Of a stretch of DNA of 56,393 nucleotides, positions 16,242 to 24,876 are shown piece by piece. The translations under genes and the position numbers were made by a program. Location: the NCBI RefSeq assembly GCF_007830435.1, contig NZ_VLLC01000006.1:1-56393 (forward strand), written 5' to 3'. The notes below the pieces were generated by a model. That model did no database searches and was not told where the DNA came from. It was given only the letters and a program-made list of their open reading frames with translations. The DNA is from Desulfobotulus alkaliphilus (GTDB taxonomy: Bacteria; Desulfobacterota; Desulfobacteria; Desulfobacterales; ASO4-4). How positions within the stretch are numbered: position 1 is the first letter of the stretch; each line of letters opens with the position of its first letter.

Positions 16242-17447
16242 ATGACAAAAATTTTTGAAAAAGCACCCATCCCCAACCGCTGGCTTGTGGTTGCAGGCTC
16301 CCTTCTCATGCAGCTCAGTCTGGGGGCCATTTACACATGGAGCCTTTTCAACCAGCCCCTTGTGGAAACCTTTGGCTGGTCTGCGGGAGATACGGTATTC
16401 ACCTTCTCCCTGACACTGGCATTTTTTTCTCTGGCCGTGATCGTTGCCGGAAGAATACAGGACAAAACAGGCCCCCGCATCGTTGCCATCGCAGGGGGCA
16501 TCCTCACGGGCCTTGGGGTATCCATGGCCAGCTTTGCCACAAACATCTATTTTCTTTATTTAAGCTATGGCGTGATTGCGGGCATCGGTATCGGAGCCGC
16601 CTATGTTACACCCCTTGCCACCTGCTCCAAGTGGTTTCCTGAAAAAAGGGGGCTGATTACAGGACTCATCCTTGCCGCTTTGGGTCTGGGGGGCATGCTG
16701 TTCAAGCCTGTCATTCTTTTTTTCATAGAAAACTACGGCGTATCCAAAGCCTTTCTCTATCTGGGGCTTATTTATGGCAGCCTTATCGTTGCTGGTGCCA
16801 TGGCTCTGGTGGTTCCCCCCAGAGGCTACCAGCCGCCCGGCTGGCATCCGCCTGCCCCTGAAACAGGAAAAACGGTCAACCGGGAAATCCCCCCCCTGCA
16901 GGCCATGGCCACGCCCCAGTTCTACATGCTTGTGGTCTGGATGTTTTTCGGAGTATCCGCGGGACTGATGATCATCAGCGTTGCCGCCAGTATCGGCACG
17001 GAAATGGTGGGGCTCAGCCTTGGGGCCGCAGGAAACGCCGTTGTGACCATTTCCCTTTTCAATGCCTTTGGCCGTCTGGGATGGGGATGGATTTCCGACA
17101 GGCTGGGCAGAAAATTTTCCATGCTGGGAATTTTCATCCTCCTCAGCGCCGCCATGTTCTATATGGCCCTCATCCCCATGAACTATGCGGGTTTTCTCAT
17201 GGCAACCTGTGCCGTTGGCTTCAGTTTCGGTGGCCTTGCAGCCATGCTGCCCACCATCACGGCAGAATGGTTCGGCCTTAAACATGTGGGGAACAACTAT
17301 GGTGCCATCTTTATCTTCTATGGCCTTGCCGCCCTCACCGCCCCAAGGCTCGCCATTGCCATCGGCTTTGAAAAGGCCCTTCTGGTTGCAGGCTTTGCCT
17401 GCCTCGGATGTATCATCACGGCAGTTTTTGCCAAAGCGCCGGAATAG
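16242..17447 (+). CDS. MFS transporter, OFA (oxalate/formate antiporter) family
   Basis: The 401-residue inner-membrane carrier has about twelve hydrophobic helices. The OFA-type start is seen in LGAIYTWSLFNQPLVETFGW, the loop 2-3 motif in GRIQDKTGPRIVAIAGGILT, and KWFPEKRGLITGLILAALGL typical of this family. The second half repeats the loop motif as GWISDRLGRKFSMLGIFILL. Known members exchange organic acids such as oxalate and formate; others are uncharacterised, so the substrate is not assigned. GGAG lies 11 bases before the ATG. A possible hairpin (17475-17514, GGGAAGATG/CATCTTCCC) follows the stop. The gene is divergent from flagellin. Confidence 0.9.
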   Translation: MTKIFEKAPIPNRWLVVAGSLLMQLSLGAIYTWSLFNQPLVETFGWSAGDTVFTFSLTLAFFSLAVIVAGRIQDKTGPRIVAIAGGILTGLGVSMASFATNIYFLYLSYGVIAGIGIGAAYVTPLATCSKWFPEKRGLITGLILAALGLGGMLFKPVILFFIENYGVSKAFLYLGLIYGSLIVAGAMALVVPPRGYQPPGWHPPAPETGKTVNREIPPLQAMATPQFYMLVVWMFFGVSAGLMIISVAASIGTEMVGLSLGAAGNAVVTISLFNAFGRLGWGWISDRLGRKFSMLGIFILLSAAMFYMALIPMNYAGFLMATCAVGFSFGGLAAMLPTITAEWFGLKHVGNNYGAIFIFYGLAALTAPRLAIAIGFEKALLVAGFACLGCIITAVFAKAPE

Positions 17448-17752
17448 AAAAAAGAGGCCACTGAAACAATCTCCAGGGAAGATGACACGGACACTGAAAA
17501 AAGGCATCTTCCCTCTCTGCATAAAATTCCCTTTATCCACCCTGAGCTGAATATCCTTCAATATTAAAAATTTCTCAGAAAAAAGATGGACACAGGCCCT
17601 TTCCCTGAGTTATTATAAATTAATCATATCTATAAACTATGTTTTTTACACGCCAAAAGCTCCGCAGCCAGACATTAAGAAAAATACAAACCAACGGATC
17701 AGAGTTTTTTTCTTAACGCCCTTTCTGGAGTAAGAGATAAAAGTACTAAAGA
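17448..17752. other. Gene-free stretch after the MFS gene
   Basis: Apart from the hairpin at 17475-17514 (9-bp stem, 20-base loop, no good T-run), I see no gene, repeat or clear regulatory site before structured element B. Confidence 0.5.
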
Positions 17753-17858
17753 GTTCAAAGCGCACTCGACAAACCATCTCGTTTTCAATCCCCATCAAAG
17801 GGAACTGGGGTTTTATCTATGTCGATTAGGAAATGAACTTAATTAGTATATCGGTACT
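17753..17858 (+). promoter_or_regulatory. Structured intergenic element, copy B (matches 3131-3236)
   Basis: CACTCGAC (17763-17770) pairs over its core TCGAC with GTCGA (17821-17825). The inner hairpin is CCCCA (17790-17794) / TGGGG (17806-17810). Conserved blocks ATCT, TTTCA, TTTTATCTA, GGAAATGA and TAGTATATCG (17844-17853) occur in the same order and spacing as in copy A. The inner stem differs in sequence between copies but pairs in both. It ends about 100 bases before the chemoreceptor start. Confidence 0.5.
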
Positions 17859-17957
17859 TTTTTCACACCCGGTCCCTCACTATACAAACTACCAAGATAA
17901 GATCCTGTTTTAAAAATATTTTTAAATAAAAATCTGTAAATGGAGGATATGCTGACC

Positions 17958-20045
17958 ATGATCCGTCTTCAAAAAATGACCATCGGACAGAAACTGATAG
18001 GCGCAGTTCTCGCAATCATAACAGCAGGTATTTTTTGCATGGCTACGGTCATTTATATCAGGGCAGGCAACATGCAGACAGCCGCTGCGGTGGAATATGC
18101 GGAGGCTCTCGCAGACGGATACGCCAAAGACACAGCGGCGCAGTTTGAAGAGGGCATGCTTGCTGCCCGCACCATGGCCCAGATCATGGAAGGGTTTGAA
18201 AATCTGAAAAAAGAGGAAAGGCGTGGTCATTTTAACAGCATCCTCAAAAGGGTACTTGAAGCCAATCCCGGTTTTACAGGGGCCTGGACCGTATGGGAGC
18301 CGGACGCACTGGATGGACAGGATCATCTGCACCGTAACAAGGAAGGTACGGATGCCAGCGGAAGGTTCATACCTTTCTGGAACCGTGGCAGCGGCAGGAT
18401 CGCCGTAGAAGCCCTGGTGGGATACAACAGCCCCGGTGACGGAGACTACTACCAGATTCCTCTGAGAACAGGCAAAGAATCCATCATCGACCCCTACTTT
18501 TATAATGTCGGCGGTACAGAAATCTGGCTCACAAGCTTTGCCGTTCCCATTAAAAAGGCTGGAACTGTGGTGGGTGTGGTCGGCATAGACATGGCTATCA
18601 ATCACCTTCAGTCACAGGTTGAAAAAATCCGGCCCTACGGCACAGGCGTTGCGGCCATATTTGCCAACGGCGGGACGGTAGCCGCCCACTTTGATCCTTC
18701 CAGACTCGGCAGGCAGATGCGTGACAGTGAACGGGATATGACAGGAGACAGGGTGAATGATTTTGCCGATGCCGTACAAAGCGGCAGGCAGTATACCTTT
18801 ACGGTATATGCAGAACAGATGGGTACGGATATTTATGTTCTGGCCCAACCTTTTTCCATTGGCAGATCCACAACACCATGGTCCTTTGCCGTGGGAATAC
18901 CCATGAATCAGGTGCTGGCTCCCGTAAAAAGCCTTCTTTATTATATTGTTGTCACGGGTCTTGCCGTCATCGCCATTGCAGCCTTTGCAGTCATACTTTT
19001 TTCAGGCTCCATCACAGGTCCCATCCGCAGAGTGGCTGACAACCTCAAAGAAATTTCCGAAGGAGAGGGAGATCTTACCAAACGTCTGCCTGTGAAGGGA
19101 GGTGACGAAATTGCAGTGCTAAGCACCCGCTTCAACACCTTCATGGAAAAGCTCCAGGCCATGGTTCGTCAAATCCAGAAAAATGCGATCAGCCTGGAAC
19201 AATCTTCTTCCGGCCTTAACGCCATTGCAGCGAACATGGCCAGCGAAACCGAAGGTACAGCAATGAATGCAGGTCGTGTTGCCGCAGCCAGCCAGGAAAT
19301 GAGTACCAGCATCCATGCCGTGGCCTCGGCCATGGAAGAGGCCAGCACGAATATCAATATGGTAGCCACAGCCACAGAACAAATGACATCAACCATCACA
19401 GAAATCGCAGGGCATACTGAAATGGCAAGGAATATTTCAGAAAAAGCCGTCACTACAGGCAGAGCGGCTTCGGAACGCATGCAGGCCCTTGAGCATGCTG
19501 CCCGACAGATTTCCACGGTTACGGAAACCATAACGGAAATTTCTGAGCAGACCAATCTCCTTGCCCTCAATGCCACCATTGAAGCTGCCCGGGCAGGGGA
19601 GGCAGGAAAGGGTTTTGCCGTTGTGGCGGGGGAAATCAAAGAGCTGTCACGCCAGACCAGCCATGCTACCCGGGAAATACGGACCAGCATAGAAGGGATT
19701 CAGGGACTGACCAGAGAAACCATAGATACCATCTCAGAGGTTGTCAGTGTGATCGGTGAGATATCCGAAGTCAATGCCACCATTGCCACTGCCGTGGAGG
19801 AACAGAGCGTTGCCACAAAGGAAATCGCCGGTAACATCTCCCAGGCCTCTGCAGGGGCACAGGAAGTCAATGCCAATGTAAGCCAGCTGTCCACGGTTTC
19901 TTCTGATATTTCAAGGGACATTTCAGGTGTAAATGAAAAAACCGTTAACCTGAAAAAAGAAGGCGATGAAGTAACGGGCAGTGCCAGCGAACTTGCCCGC
20001 CTCGGATCGGAACTGAGTCATCTTGTGGTACGTTTCCGGGTATAG
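17958..20045 (+). CDS. Methyl-accepting chemotaxis protein with periplasmic Cache domain
   Basis: The 695-residue receptor has an N-terminal membrane helix ([20 protein letters not shown]) and a large periplasmic Cache-type sensor (about residues 40-320, including [17 protein letters not shown] and [19 protein letters not shown]). A second helix follows ([19 protein letters not shown]), then HAMP ([20 protein letters not shown]) and a cytoplasmic signalling domain whose tip is [20 protein letters not shown]. It senses a ligand outside and controls CheA. GGAGG at 17942-17946 supports the ATG at 17958; ATG 17949 is possible. Structured element B lies upstream and a solute-binding protein gene follows 73 bases after the stop. 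Confidence 0.93.
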   Translation: MIRLQKMTIGQKLIGAVLAIITAGIFCMATVIYIRAGNMQTAAAVEYAEALADGYAKDTAAQFEEGMLAARTMAQIMEGFENLKKEERRGHFNSILKRVLEANPGFTGAWTVWEPDALDGQDHLHRNKEGTDASGRFIPFWNRGSGRIAVEALVGYNSPGDGDYYQIPLRTGKESIIDPYFYNVGGTEIWLTSFAVPIKKAGTVVGVVGIDMAINHLQSQVEKIRPYGTGVAAIFANGGTVAAHFDPSRLGRQMRDSERDMTGDRVNDFADAVQSGRQYTFTVYAEQMGTDIYVLAQPFSIGRSTTPWSFAVGIPMNQVLAPVKSLLYYIVVTGLAVIAIAAFAVILFSGSITGPIRRVADNLKEISEGEGDLTKRLPVKGGDEIAVLSTRFNTFMEKLQAMVRQIQKNAISLEQSSSGLNAIAANMASETEGTAMNAGRVAAASQEMSTSIHAVASAMEEASTNINMVATATEQMTSTITEIAGHTEMARNISEKAVTTGRAASERMQALEHAARQISTVTETITEISEQTNLLALNATIEAARAGEAGKGFAVVAGEIKELSRQTSHATREIRTSIEGIQGLTRETIDTISEVVSVIGEISEVNATIATAVEEQSVATKEIAGNISQASAGAQEVNANVSQLSTVSSDISRDISGVNEKTVNLKKEGDEVTGSASELARLGSELSHLVVRFRV

Positions 20046-20118
20046 GGACTGCCTGTTTCAAAATCTCAGTGTCAGCATGGGCAGGAAAACAGCTTTTCAT
20101 CCATAAAGGAGGCCGATT

Positions 20119-20859
20119 ATGAAAATGAAACGAATCATGCTTGCAGCCTTATTTTTAATTCAACCTTTTTTCTTAACCACTGCTTTTGCTGAAAGGGTTG
20201 TGGTATACGGCCTTGATGCCATGCCCCTTTGCGGAGTTGTGGATGGAAAACCCGCGGGTATAACAGTGGAAATTCTTCAGGAGGCCACCCTGTACGGAGC
20301 CCCTGAATTTAAATTTGTCATGGATGTCCCCTGGCTGAGGGCACAGATGATGGTACAGAATCCGGGTAATGAGCTTAATGCCATTATCCCCTTCTCACGC
20401 TCTCCGCAACGGGAGGATACATTCAAGTGGCTTGGAGAACTCATCCAGACCCAGTTCCGGCTGTATTCCTTTAACAGGGCAACCCCCGTACTTACAGCCG
20501 GAGAGGCCGCAGGTATACCCGTGGGTGTTGTACGGGGCCATGCGATCATCCCTCTGCTCCAGGAACTGGGTATTAACAAACTGGATGAAGCCCCAAATGC
20601 AGAAATCAACGCAAAAAAGCTTCAGCACAAACGATTTGACACCATTGCAGAATCTGATTTCATTGCCTTCCATAACTGGCGTAAAATCGGTGAAGATACG
20701 AGCCTGCTGCAGGAAGGCCTTGCCATAGGTGAGATTACCCGTGTGTACATAGCAGCAGGTCTCCATTTCCCGGATGCTACGGCCAAAAAAATTGCAGATG
20801 CACTTAATAAAATGGAAAAAGACGGAAAACTACAGGAAATACTGAACCGGTGGCGGTAA
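20119..20859 (+). CDS. Periplasmic solute-binding protein (SBP family 3-like)
   Basis: The 246-residue product has a Sec signal peptide (cleavage after TTAFA). It shows the two-lobe periplasmic binding fold: VVYGLDAMPLCGVVDGKPAG, VEILQEATLYGAP, a hinge near IPVGVVRGHAIIPLLQ, and the C-terminal KIADALNKMEKDGKLQEILN typical of family 3. AAGGAGG precedes the ATG. No ABC permease or ATPase gene is nearby. It directly follows the chemoreceptor on the same strand. I infer that it may present a ligand to the receptor or bind it for sensing. The ligand is unknown. Confidence 0.85.
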   Translation: MKMKRIMLAALFLIQPFFLTTAFAERVVVYGLDAMPLCGVVDGKPAGITVEILQEATLYGAPEFKFVMDVPWLRAQMMVQNPGNELNAIIPFSRSPQREDTFKWLGELIQTQFRLYSFNRATPVLTAGEAAGIPVGVVRGHAIIPLLQELGINKLDEAPNAEINAKKLQHKRFDTIAESDFIAFHNWRKIGEDTSLLQEGLAIGEITRVYIAAGLHFPDATAKKIADALNKMEKDGKLQEILNRWR

Positions 20860-20911
20860 AGACTTGTGAAGAGAAGTCCTGGAAAAGTCATTCGTTTATC
20901 ATTTGAAAATT

Positions 20912-22618
20912 TTAAAAGCACCCACCAGACAGCCGGAGACAATGGGTGAAATTGCCCTTCAGATGCTGGTGGCTGATCACAATGAGAATCCCCTCCTGCT
21001 GCCTTCTGCGCAGCAGGACAAGCAGGGCATCCGCCGTGTCCGCATCCAGACCTTCAAAGGGTTCATCCAGAATAAGCACAGGGGTTTCCATGAGAAGGAG
21101 CCGGGCAAGGGCCAGGCGCCGTGCCTGACCTCCGGAAACCCCTGTCCCGTAATCCCCGATCACCGTATCCAGCCCTTCGGGAAGCTCCCTTGCCCAGTCG
21201 CCCAAAGCCACATCATCCAGCAGGTCCATCAGGGTATCATCCCCGGCAAGGGGGCGGGCAAGGCGAAGGTTTTCCCCAAGGGTCATGGGAAAAAGATGCA
21301 CATCCTGATCCAGAAGCCCCACATGGCGGCGCAGACAGCTTTCCTCCACATCGGCCATGGCGGTTCCGTTCACCCGGACCTCCCCTTGTTCCGGAGGCAG
21401 CCAGCCCGCCATCACCGCAGCAAGGGTGGACTTGCCACAGCCCGAAGGCCCTTCTATCCAGAGGCTGTCGCCCCTATGCAGGGTCAGTGAAACCCCCTGC
21501 GGTCCCGTTGCCGCATTTTTCTGACGGGCACTTACATTTTCAAGGCAGAGGCATAGCTTTTCCGGCAGCAAGGTCACTCCCCCCCTTCTTTCCCTACCGT
21601 CTGCCACGGAAGCAGTAATCCTGTCTCTGGCTTCACGGGTGAAGCCCAGTGCCTGAAAGGTTGCAGATAAGGGCAGAAACACTTCCGAAAGTCCCAGCAT
21701 CACACAGGCAATCCCCACCAGCACGGCCGCAGAAAAATGCCCGGCCTCAACGGCCCTGCCCCCGTGAAACACCACCATCCAGAGGGCTGCGGAAAGGGCC
21801 AGCAGAATAAAAATCTGGCCGAGAAGACCCAGCCCCTGCATACGCCACTGGTTCCGGTGGATTTCCTGATCCATGGCTTCCAGAGCCTTGCGTCTGGCCG
21901 TAAAAGCCCCTGTGGTACGCAGGGTAATGAGGCCTGCCAGGGTCTCAAGGAGAAACTGCCTGCGTTTTCCTTCCTTTCGGGTATGGAAACGGGTGCAGCG
22001 AAGAAGGGGCTGCAGGATGAAAAGGGGCAAAAAGCCCCATACGGCAAGGATAAAAAGAAGAAAAATCACTGCAAGGACAGAATCAAGCCAGAGCAGTACA
22101 GCGAGAAAAACAGCGGAAAGCCCCGTAGCCCATACCCATGGAGAAAGCCCCCGCAGGGTCCACTGATCCAGCCGGTCCAGATCCGCCAGCATGCGCTGCA
22201 TGAGTTCTCCGCTGCCAAAACCTGCCATGGAAAACCGGCTGATACCCGAAAGGCCGTCAAAAAGTCCGGTTCGCAGATGCTGCAAAAGGCGCAGCACCCC
22301 GTCATGGGAAACAATGCGCTCTCCGTACAGGGCAAGGGTCCGGGTAATGGCCAGAAGACGAATCAGGGCGGCTGGCTGCAGGTAATTAAAACTGTGCAGG
22401 GTGGCAAGGGAAAGGGCCGCCACACCTGCTGCTGTGATAAACCAGCCCGACACCGCCAGAAGCAGCACAGCCGCCCCCAGCCCCAGCACTCCCAGACCCA
22501 GCCCGGCAAAACCCGTCGCTCCCTGAAGAAAAAAAAGACCCGGCAAAGTCAAAGGCCTTTTACGGAAAAAATTACCATGCTGATGGACCTGATTCTTTTT
22601 CTTTTCCGGTTTTTCCAT
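20912..22618 (-). CDS. cydC: CydC-like ABC exporter subunit, without CydD neighbour
   Basis: The 568-residue ABC half-transporter has an N-terminal membrane domain with the CydC hallmarks AVSGWFITAAGVAALS, FNYLQPAALIRLLAITRTLA and YGERIVSHDGVLRLLQHLRT. Its ATPase domain has Walker A GPSGCGKSTL, signature GTGVSGGQARRLALARLLL, Walker B VLILDEPFEGLDADT and an H-loop in IVISHQH. CydDC exports reductants (cysteine or glutathione in E. coli) to the periplasm and is needed for cytochrome bd assembly. CydC normally works with CydD, but here the upstream neighbour is mscS on the other strand and no cydD or cydAB is present. AAGGAAAC precedes the ATG. Confidence 0.9.
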   Translation of the reverse strand: MEKPEKKKNQVHQHGNFFRKRPLTLPGLFFLQGATGFAGLGLGVLGLGAAVLLLAVSGWFITAAGVAALSLATLHSFNYLQPAALIRLLAITRTLALYGERIVSHDGVLRLLQHLRTGLFDGLSGISRFSMAGFGSGELMQRMLADLDRLDQWTLRGLSPWVWATGLSAVFLAVLLWLDSVLAVIFLLFILAVWGFLPLFILQPLLRCTRFHTRKEGKRRQFLLETLAGLITLRTTGAFTARRKALEAMDQEIHRNQWRMQGLGLLGQIFILLALSAALWMVVFHGGRAVEAGHFSAAVLVGIACVMLGLSEVFLPLSATFQALGFTREARDRITASVADGRERRGGVTLLPEKLCLCLENVSARQKNAATGPQGVSLTLHRGDSLWIEGPSGCGKSTLAAVMAGWLPPEQGEVRVNGTAMADVEESCLRRHVGLLDQDVHLFPMTLGENLRLARPLAGDDTLMDLLDDVALGDWARELPEGLDTVIGDYGTGVSGGQARRLALARLLLMETPVLILDEPFEGLDADTADALLVLLRRRQQEGILIVISHQHLKGNFTHCLRLSGGCF

Positions 22619-23106
22619 GGAATTCTGTTTCCTTACAAATAATAATCTGATGCGCAGGCTGAGTCTGCCACTGTCTGCCGGTCCGGTGACTATCAGGTCA
22701 TGATGCGGGCGGGCATTTTACTGTGGGCAGCCTTGAAGACCTGCCTCTGGAGACTTTTCAACAGGGAATGTTCATAAGTTTTAAAATCCATCCCTTCGGC
22801 AAAAGCAGCCCGCCCCAACCCTTTCCAGATATGCCCATTTTATGGACAGGTTTTGAACATATCATAAAACCAGGGCAAGAGGGCAGGGGCAAACCTGATC
22901 TTCCAACGGCTTTTGAACGCTTTTTAAACAGGCTTTTTTAAAAGATGTTCAAAAAATCTTAATTTATCATCACATATGCCTGCGCACCAGTGGGCAGACG
23001 GCATCTAAAAAAAACCTTGCCTGCCCTTGTAAGGCTCCTGTATCGTAAAGAACCAATCCAGCTGTCACCCAGAAAAAAACATGAACCCGCACAAAGGAGA
23101 AAACGC
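22619..23106. other. Gene-free stretch between divergent cydC and mscS
   Basis: This 488-base stretch holds the promoters of both genes. I see no convincing coding frame, repeat family member or strong palindrome. Short direct echoes (GTTTTGAACAT and CTTTTGAACG, TTTTTAAACAGG, GATGTTCAAAAAA at 22848-22960) are suggestive but unexplained. Confidence 0.5.
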
Positions 23107-23928
23107 ATGCCATCCGTTGATTCCATGATCGTTGAAGTTCAAAGCTTTCTGGCCCTTTACGGTCTACGGGTGCTTGCCGCCCTGGCCATCTTCATCATCG
23201 GTCGCATGGTTGCAAAGTCCATCCGAAAAATGCTGAAGGCTGCCATGGACCGCTCCCATATTGATCCGACACTTTCCGGATTTTTCACAAGCGTTGTTTA
23301 TTTCGGTATCCTGACCTTTGTGATCATCGCAGCCCTTGGAAAGCTGGGCGTACAGACCACCTCCTTCATCGCCATCCTCGGTGCCGCCGGTCTGGCCGTC
23401 GGTCTGGCCCTGCAGGGCTCCCTTTCCAACTTTGCCGCCGGGGTGCTCATGATCATTTTCCGCCACTTCCGGGTCGGTGATTATATCGAAGGCGGCGGTA
23501 CCGCTGGCACCGTCAGGGATATCGGCATTTTCACAACGGAGCTCACCACACCGGACAACAAAAAGGTGATTGTGCCCAATGCAAAGCTCACGGGAGACAA
23601 TATTGTCAACTATTCCGCCACCGGAACCCGGCGGGTGGACATGGTTTTCGGTGTCAGTTACGGCGACGACATCGATAAGGTCAAAGGGGTGATTGCCGAG
23701 GTTCTCAACGGGGAAAGCCGCATACTGGAAGAGCCCAAACCCCTCATTGCCCTTTCTTCCTTAGGCGACAGCAGCGTCAACTTTTTTGTCCGGCCATGGG
23801 TCAAAAGCGGCGACTACTGGCCCGTGCTTTTTGACCTGAATGAAAAAATGAAAAAACGCTTTGATGCGGAAGGCATCTCCATTCCCTTTCCCCAGCAGGA
23901 TGTGTATCTGCATAAAATTGAGCGCTGA
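23107..23928 (+). CDS. mscS: Small-conductance mechanosensitive channel MscS
   Basis: The 273-residue inner-membrane channel opens under membrane tension to release solutes during osmotic downshock. TM1-TM2 are followed by the pore helix TM3, a G/A-rich stretch (ILGAAGLAVGLALQGSLSNF, as in E. coli MscS). The beta domain has GDYIEGGGTAGTVRDIGIFT and TPDNKKVIVPNAKLTGDNIVN, and the C-terminal vestibule follows. The length matches the family. The ATG at 23107 has AAAGGAG upstream; an upstream in-frame extension to 22990 has no support. It is transcribed alone, divergent from cydC. Confidence 0.95.
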   Translation: MPSVDSMIVEVQSFLALYGLRVLAALAIFIIGRMVAKSIRKMLKAAMDRSHIDPTLSGFFTSVVYFGILTFVIIAALGKLGVQTTSFIAILGAAGLAVGLALQGSLSNFAAGVLMIIFRHFRVGDYIEGGGTAGTVRDIGIFTTELTTPDNKKVIVPNAKLTGDNIVNYSATGTRRVDMVFGVSYGDDIDKVKGVIAEVLNGESRILEEPKPLIALSSLGDSSVNFFVRPWVKSGDYWPVLFDLNEKMKKRFDAEGISIPFPQQDVYLHKIER

Positions 23929-24029
23929 TTCCTTTGAAAACCCATAGCAGGTGCTGAAAGACAGGGCCATGAAAGCCTTCACCAGGACAGGCCCTGTACC
24001 TGCCCTGTCATCAGGGGTGAACCAAAAAC

Positions 24030-24681
24030 ATGAAAACAAAAAATAACATCAGCAATGACAGCTTTAAAGCCGTTAATGACCTTAAAGACTTTAAAAAAGA
24101 AGAGCTGATTCCCCGCAAAGGCAATTTTAAAAAGCTGATTACCTAAAAAAAAGCCGAAGCAATATATGATATAACCTATTACTTTTGCACAATTTTTCTA
24201 AAGCGCGCAGACCGCACCACAGACCAGATGGTGCAGGCAGCCCGTTCCGGAAAACAGAATATCGTGGAAGGCTCTGCAGCTTCCGCCACATCCGGGGAAA
24301 TGGAAATCAAGCTCATCAATGTTGCCAAAGCAAGCCTTCAGGAGCTGCTCATGGACTATGAGGATTTTCTGAGAACCCGCGGGCACCGGCAATGGGAAGA
24401 CGATTCCGTGAAGCTGGCAGCCATGCGAAGGCTGGGACGCAACCACAACGACAGTGCCTTTTTCATGCAGATGGTAAAAAACAAGGCCGCCCGAAACCAT
24501 TGCCAACATGGCCATTGTACTCATCAAACAGAACGACGACCTGCTTTTCAGGCAGCTCAAAGCCCTTGAGGAAGCCTTTCTGAAGGAAGGTGGTATGCGG
24601 GAGAGGATGACACGCATGCGGCTGGAAGCCCGTCGTAATGGAGGGGGCTGGTCTAAGACAGGAGATGCGCATTTAAAATGA
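24030..24681 (+). pseudogene. Broken four-helix-bundle suffix protein gene
   Basis: The frame starting at 24030 reads to an in-frame TAA at 24144 (KLIT, stop, KKAEAIYDI). It then continues in the same frame through RTTDQMVQAARSGKQNIVEG and MEIKLINVAKASLQELLMDY, and goes out of frame near 24476-24485. The rest continues in the +1 frame (PETIANMAIVLIKQNDDLLF... LKEGGMRERMTRMRLEARRN) to a TGA at 24681. Together these match the bacterial family of S23-like four-helix-bundle proteins with a suffix domain. One nonsense change and one frameshift make it a pseudogene unless sequencing errors explain both. The first 20 codons partly overlap a CTTTAAAGAC-type repeat. Confidence 0.8.
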
Positions 24682-24683
24682 AA

Positions 24684-24729
24684 AGGGGCGGGTTTTACGG
24701 TGTGCCGGGCCTGCCCCCTTTTTTTTTAC
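24684..24729 (+). terminator. Terminator after the broken gene
   Basis: GGGGCGGG (24685-24692) pairs with CCTGCCCC (24711-24718; one G-U pair), followed by nine T. The loop is about 18 bases. Confidence 0.7.
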
Positions 24730-24732
24730 TGC

Positions 24733-24771
24733 TAAGGTCCTTAAGGTCCTTAAAGACCCTAAAGACCTTAA
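24733..24771. repeat. AAGGTCCTT mini-tandem repeat
   Basis: AAGGTCCTTAAGGTCCTTAA is followed by the partly inverted AAGACCCTAAAGACCTTA. It is related in composition to the CTTTAGGGT repeat at 9614-9650. Confidence 0.6.
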
Positions 24772-24804
24772 AAAAACTCACCCTGCCCCCTCTCCAGGGG
24801 GCAG
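24770..24804 (-). terminator. Terminator of the giant synthase gene
   Basis: On the minus strand CTGCCCCC and GGGGGCAG (24797-24804 and 24783-24790) form a perfect 8-bp stem with a 6-base loop. A run of seven T follows after six bases. It lies about 75 bases after the synthase stop. Confidence 0.65.
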
Positions 24805-24876
24805 ATGGATAAAATAATCAATAATTACAAAGATAAAAAGCTGGCTATAGGGGGCATCCAAGAAAGATTCCACCTC

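Noticed and set aside
22723-22941. 72-residue reading frame before mscS
   Set aside because: No recognisable domain, no ribosome-binding site and a composition unlike the neighbouring genes.
24476-24482. Slippery heptamer A-AAA-AAC in the broken four-helix-bundle gene, possible programmed frameshift
   Set aside because: A -1 shift would lead to the wrong frame. The remainder of the protein is in the +1 frame, and there is also an upstream stop, so decay is the simpler reading.
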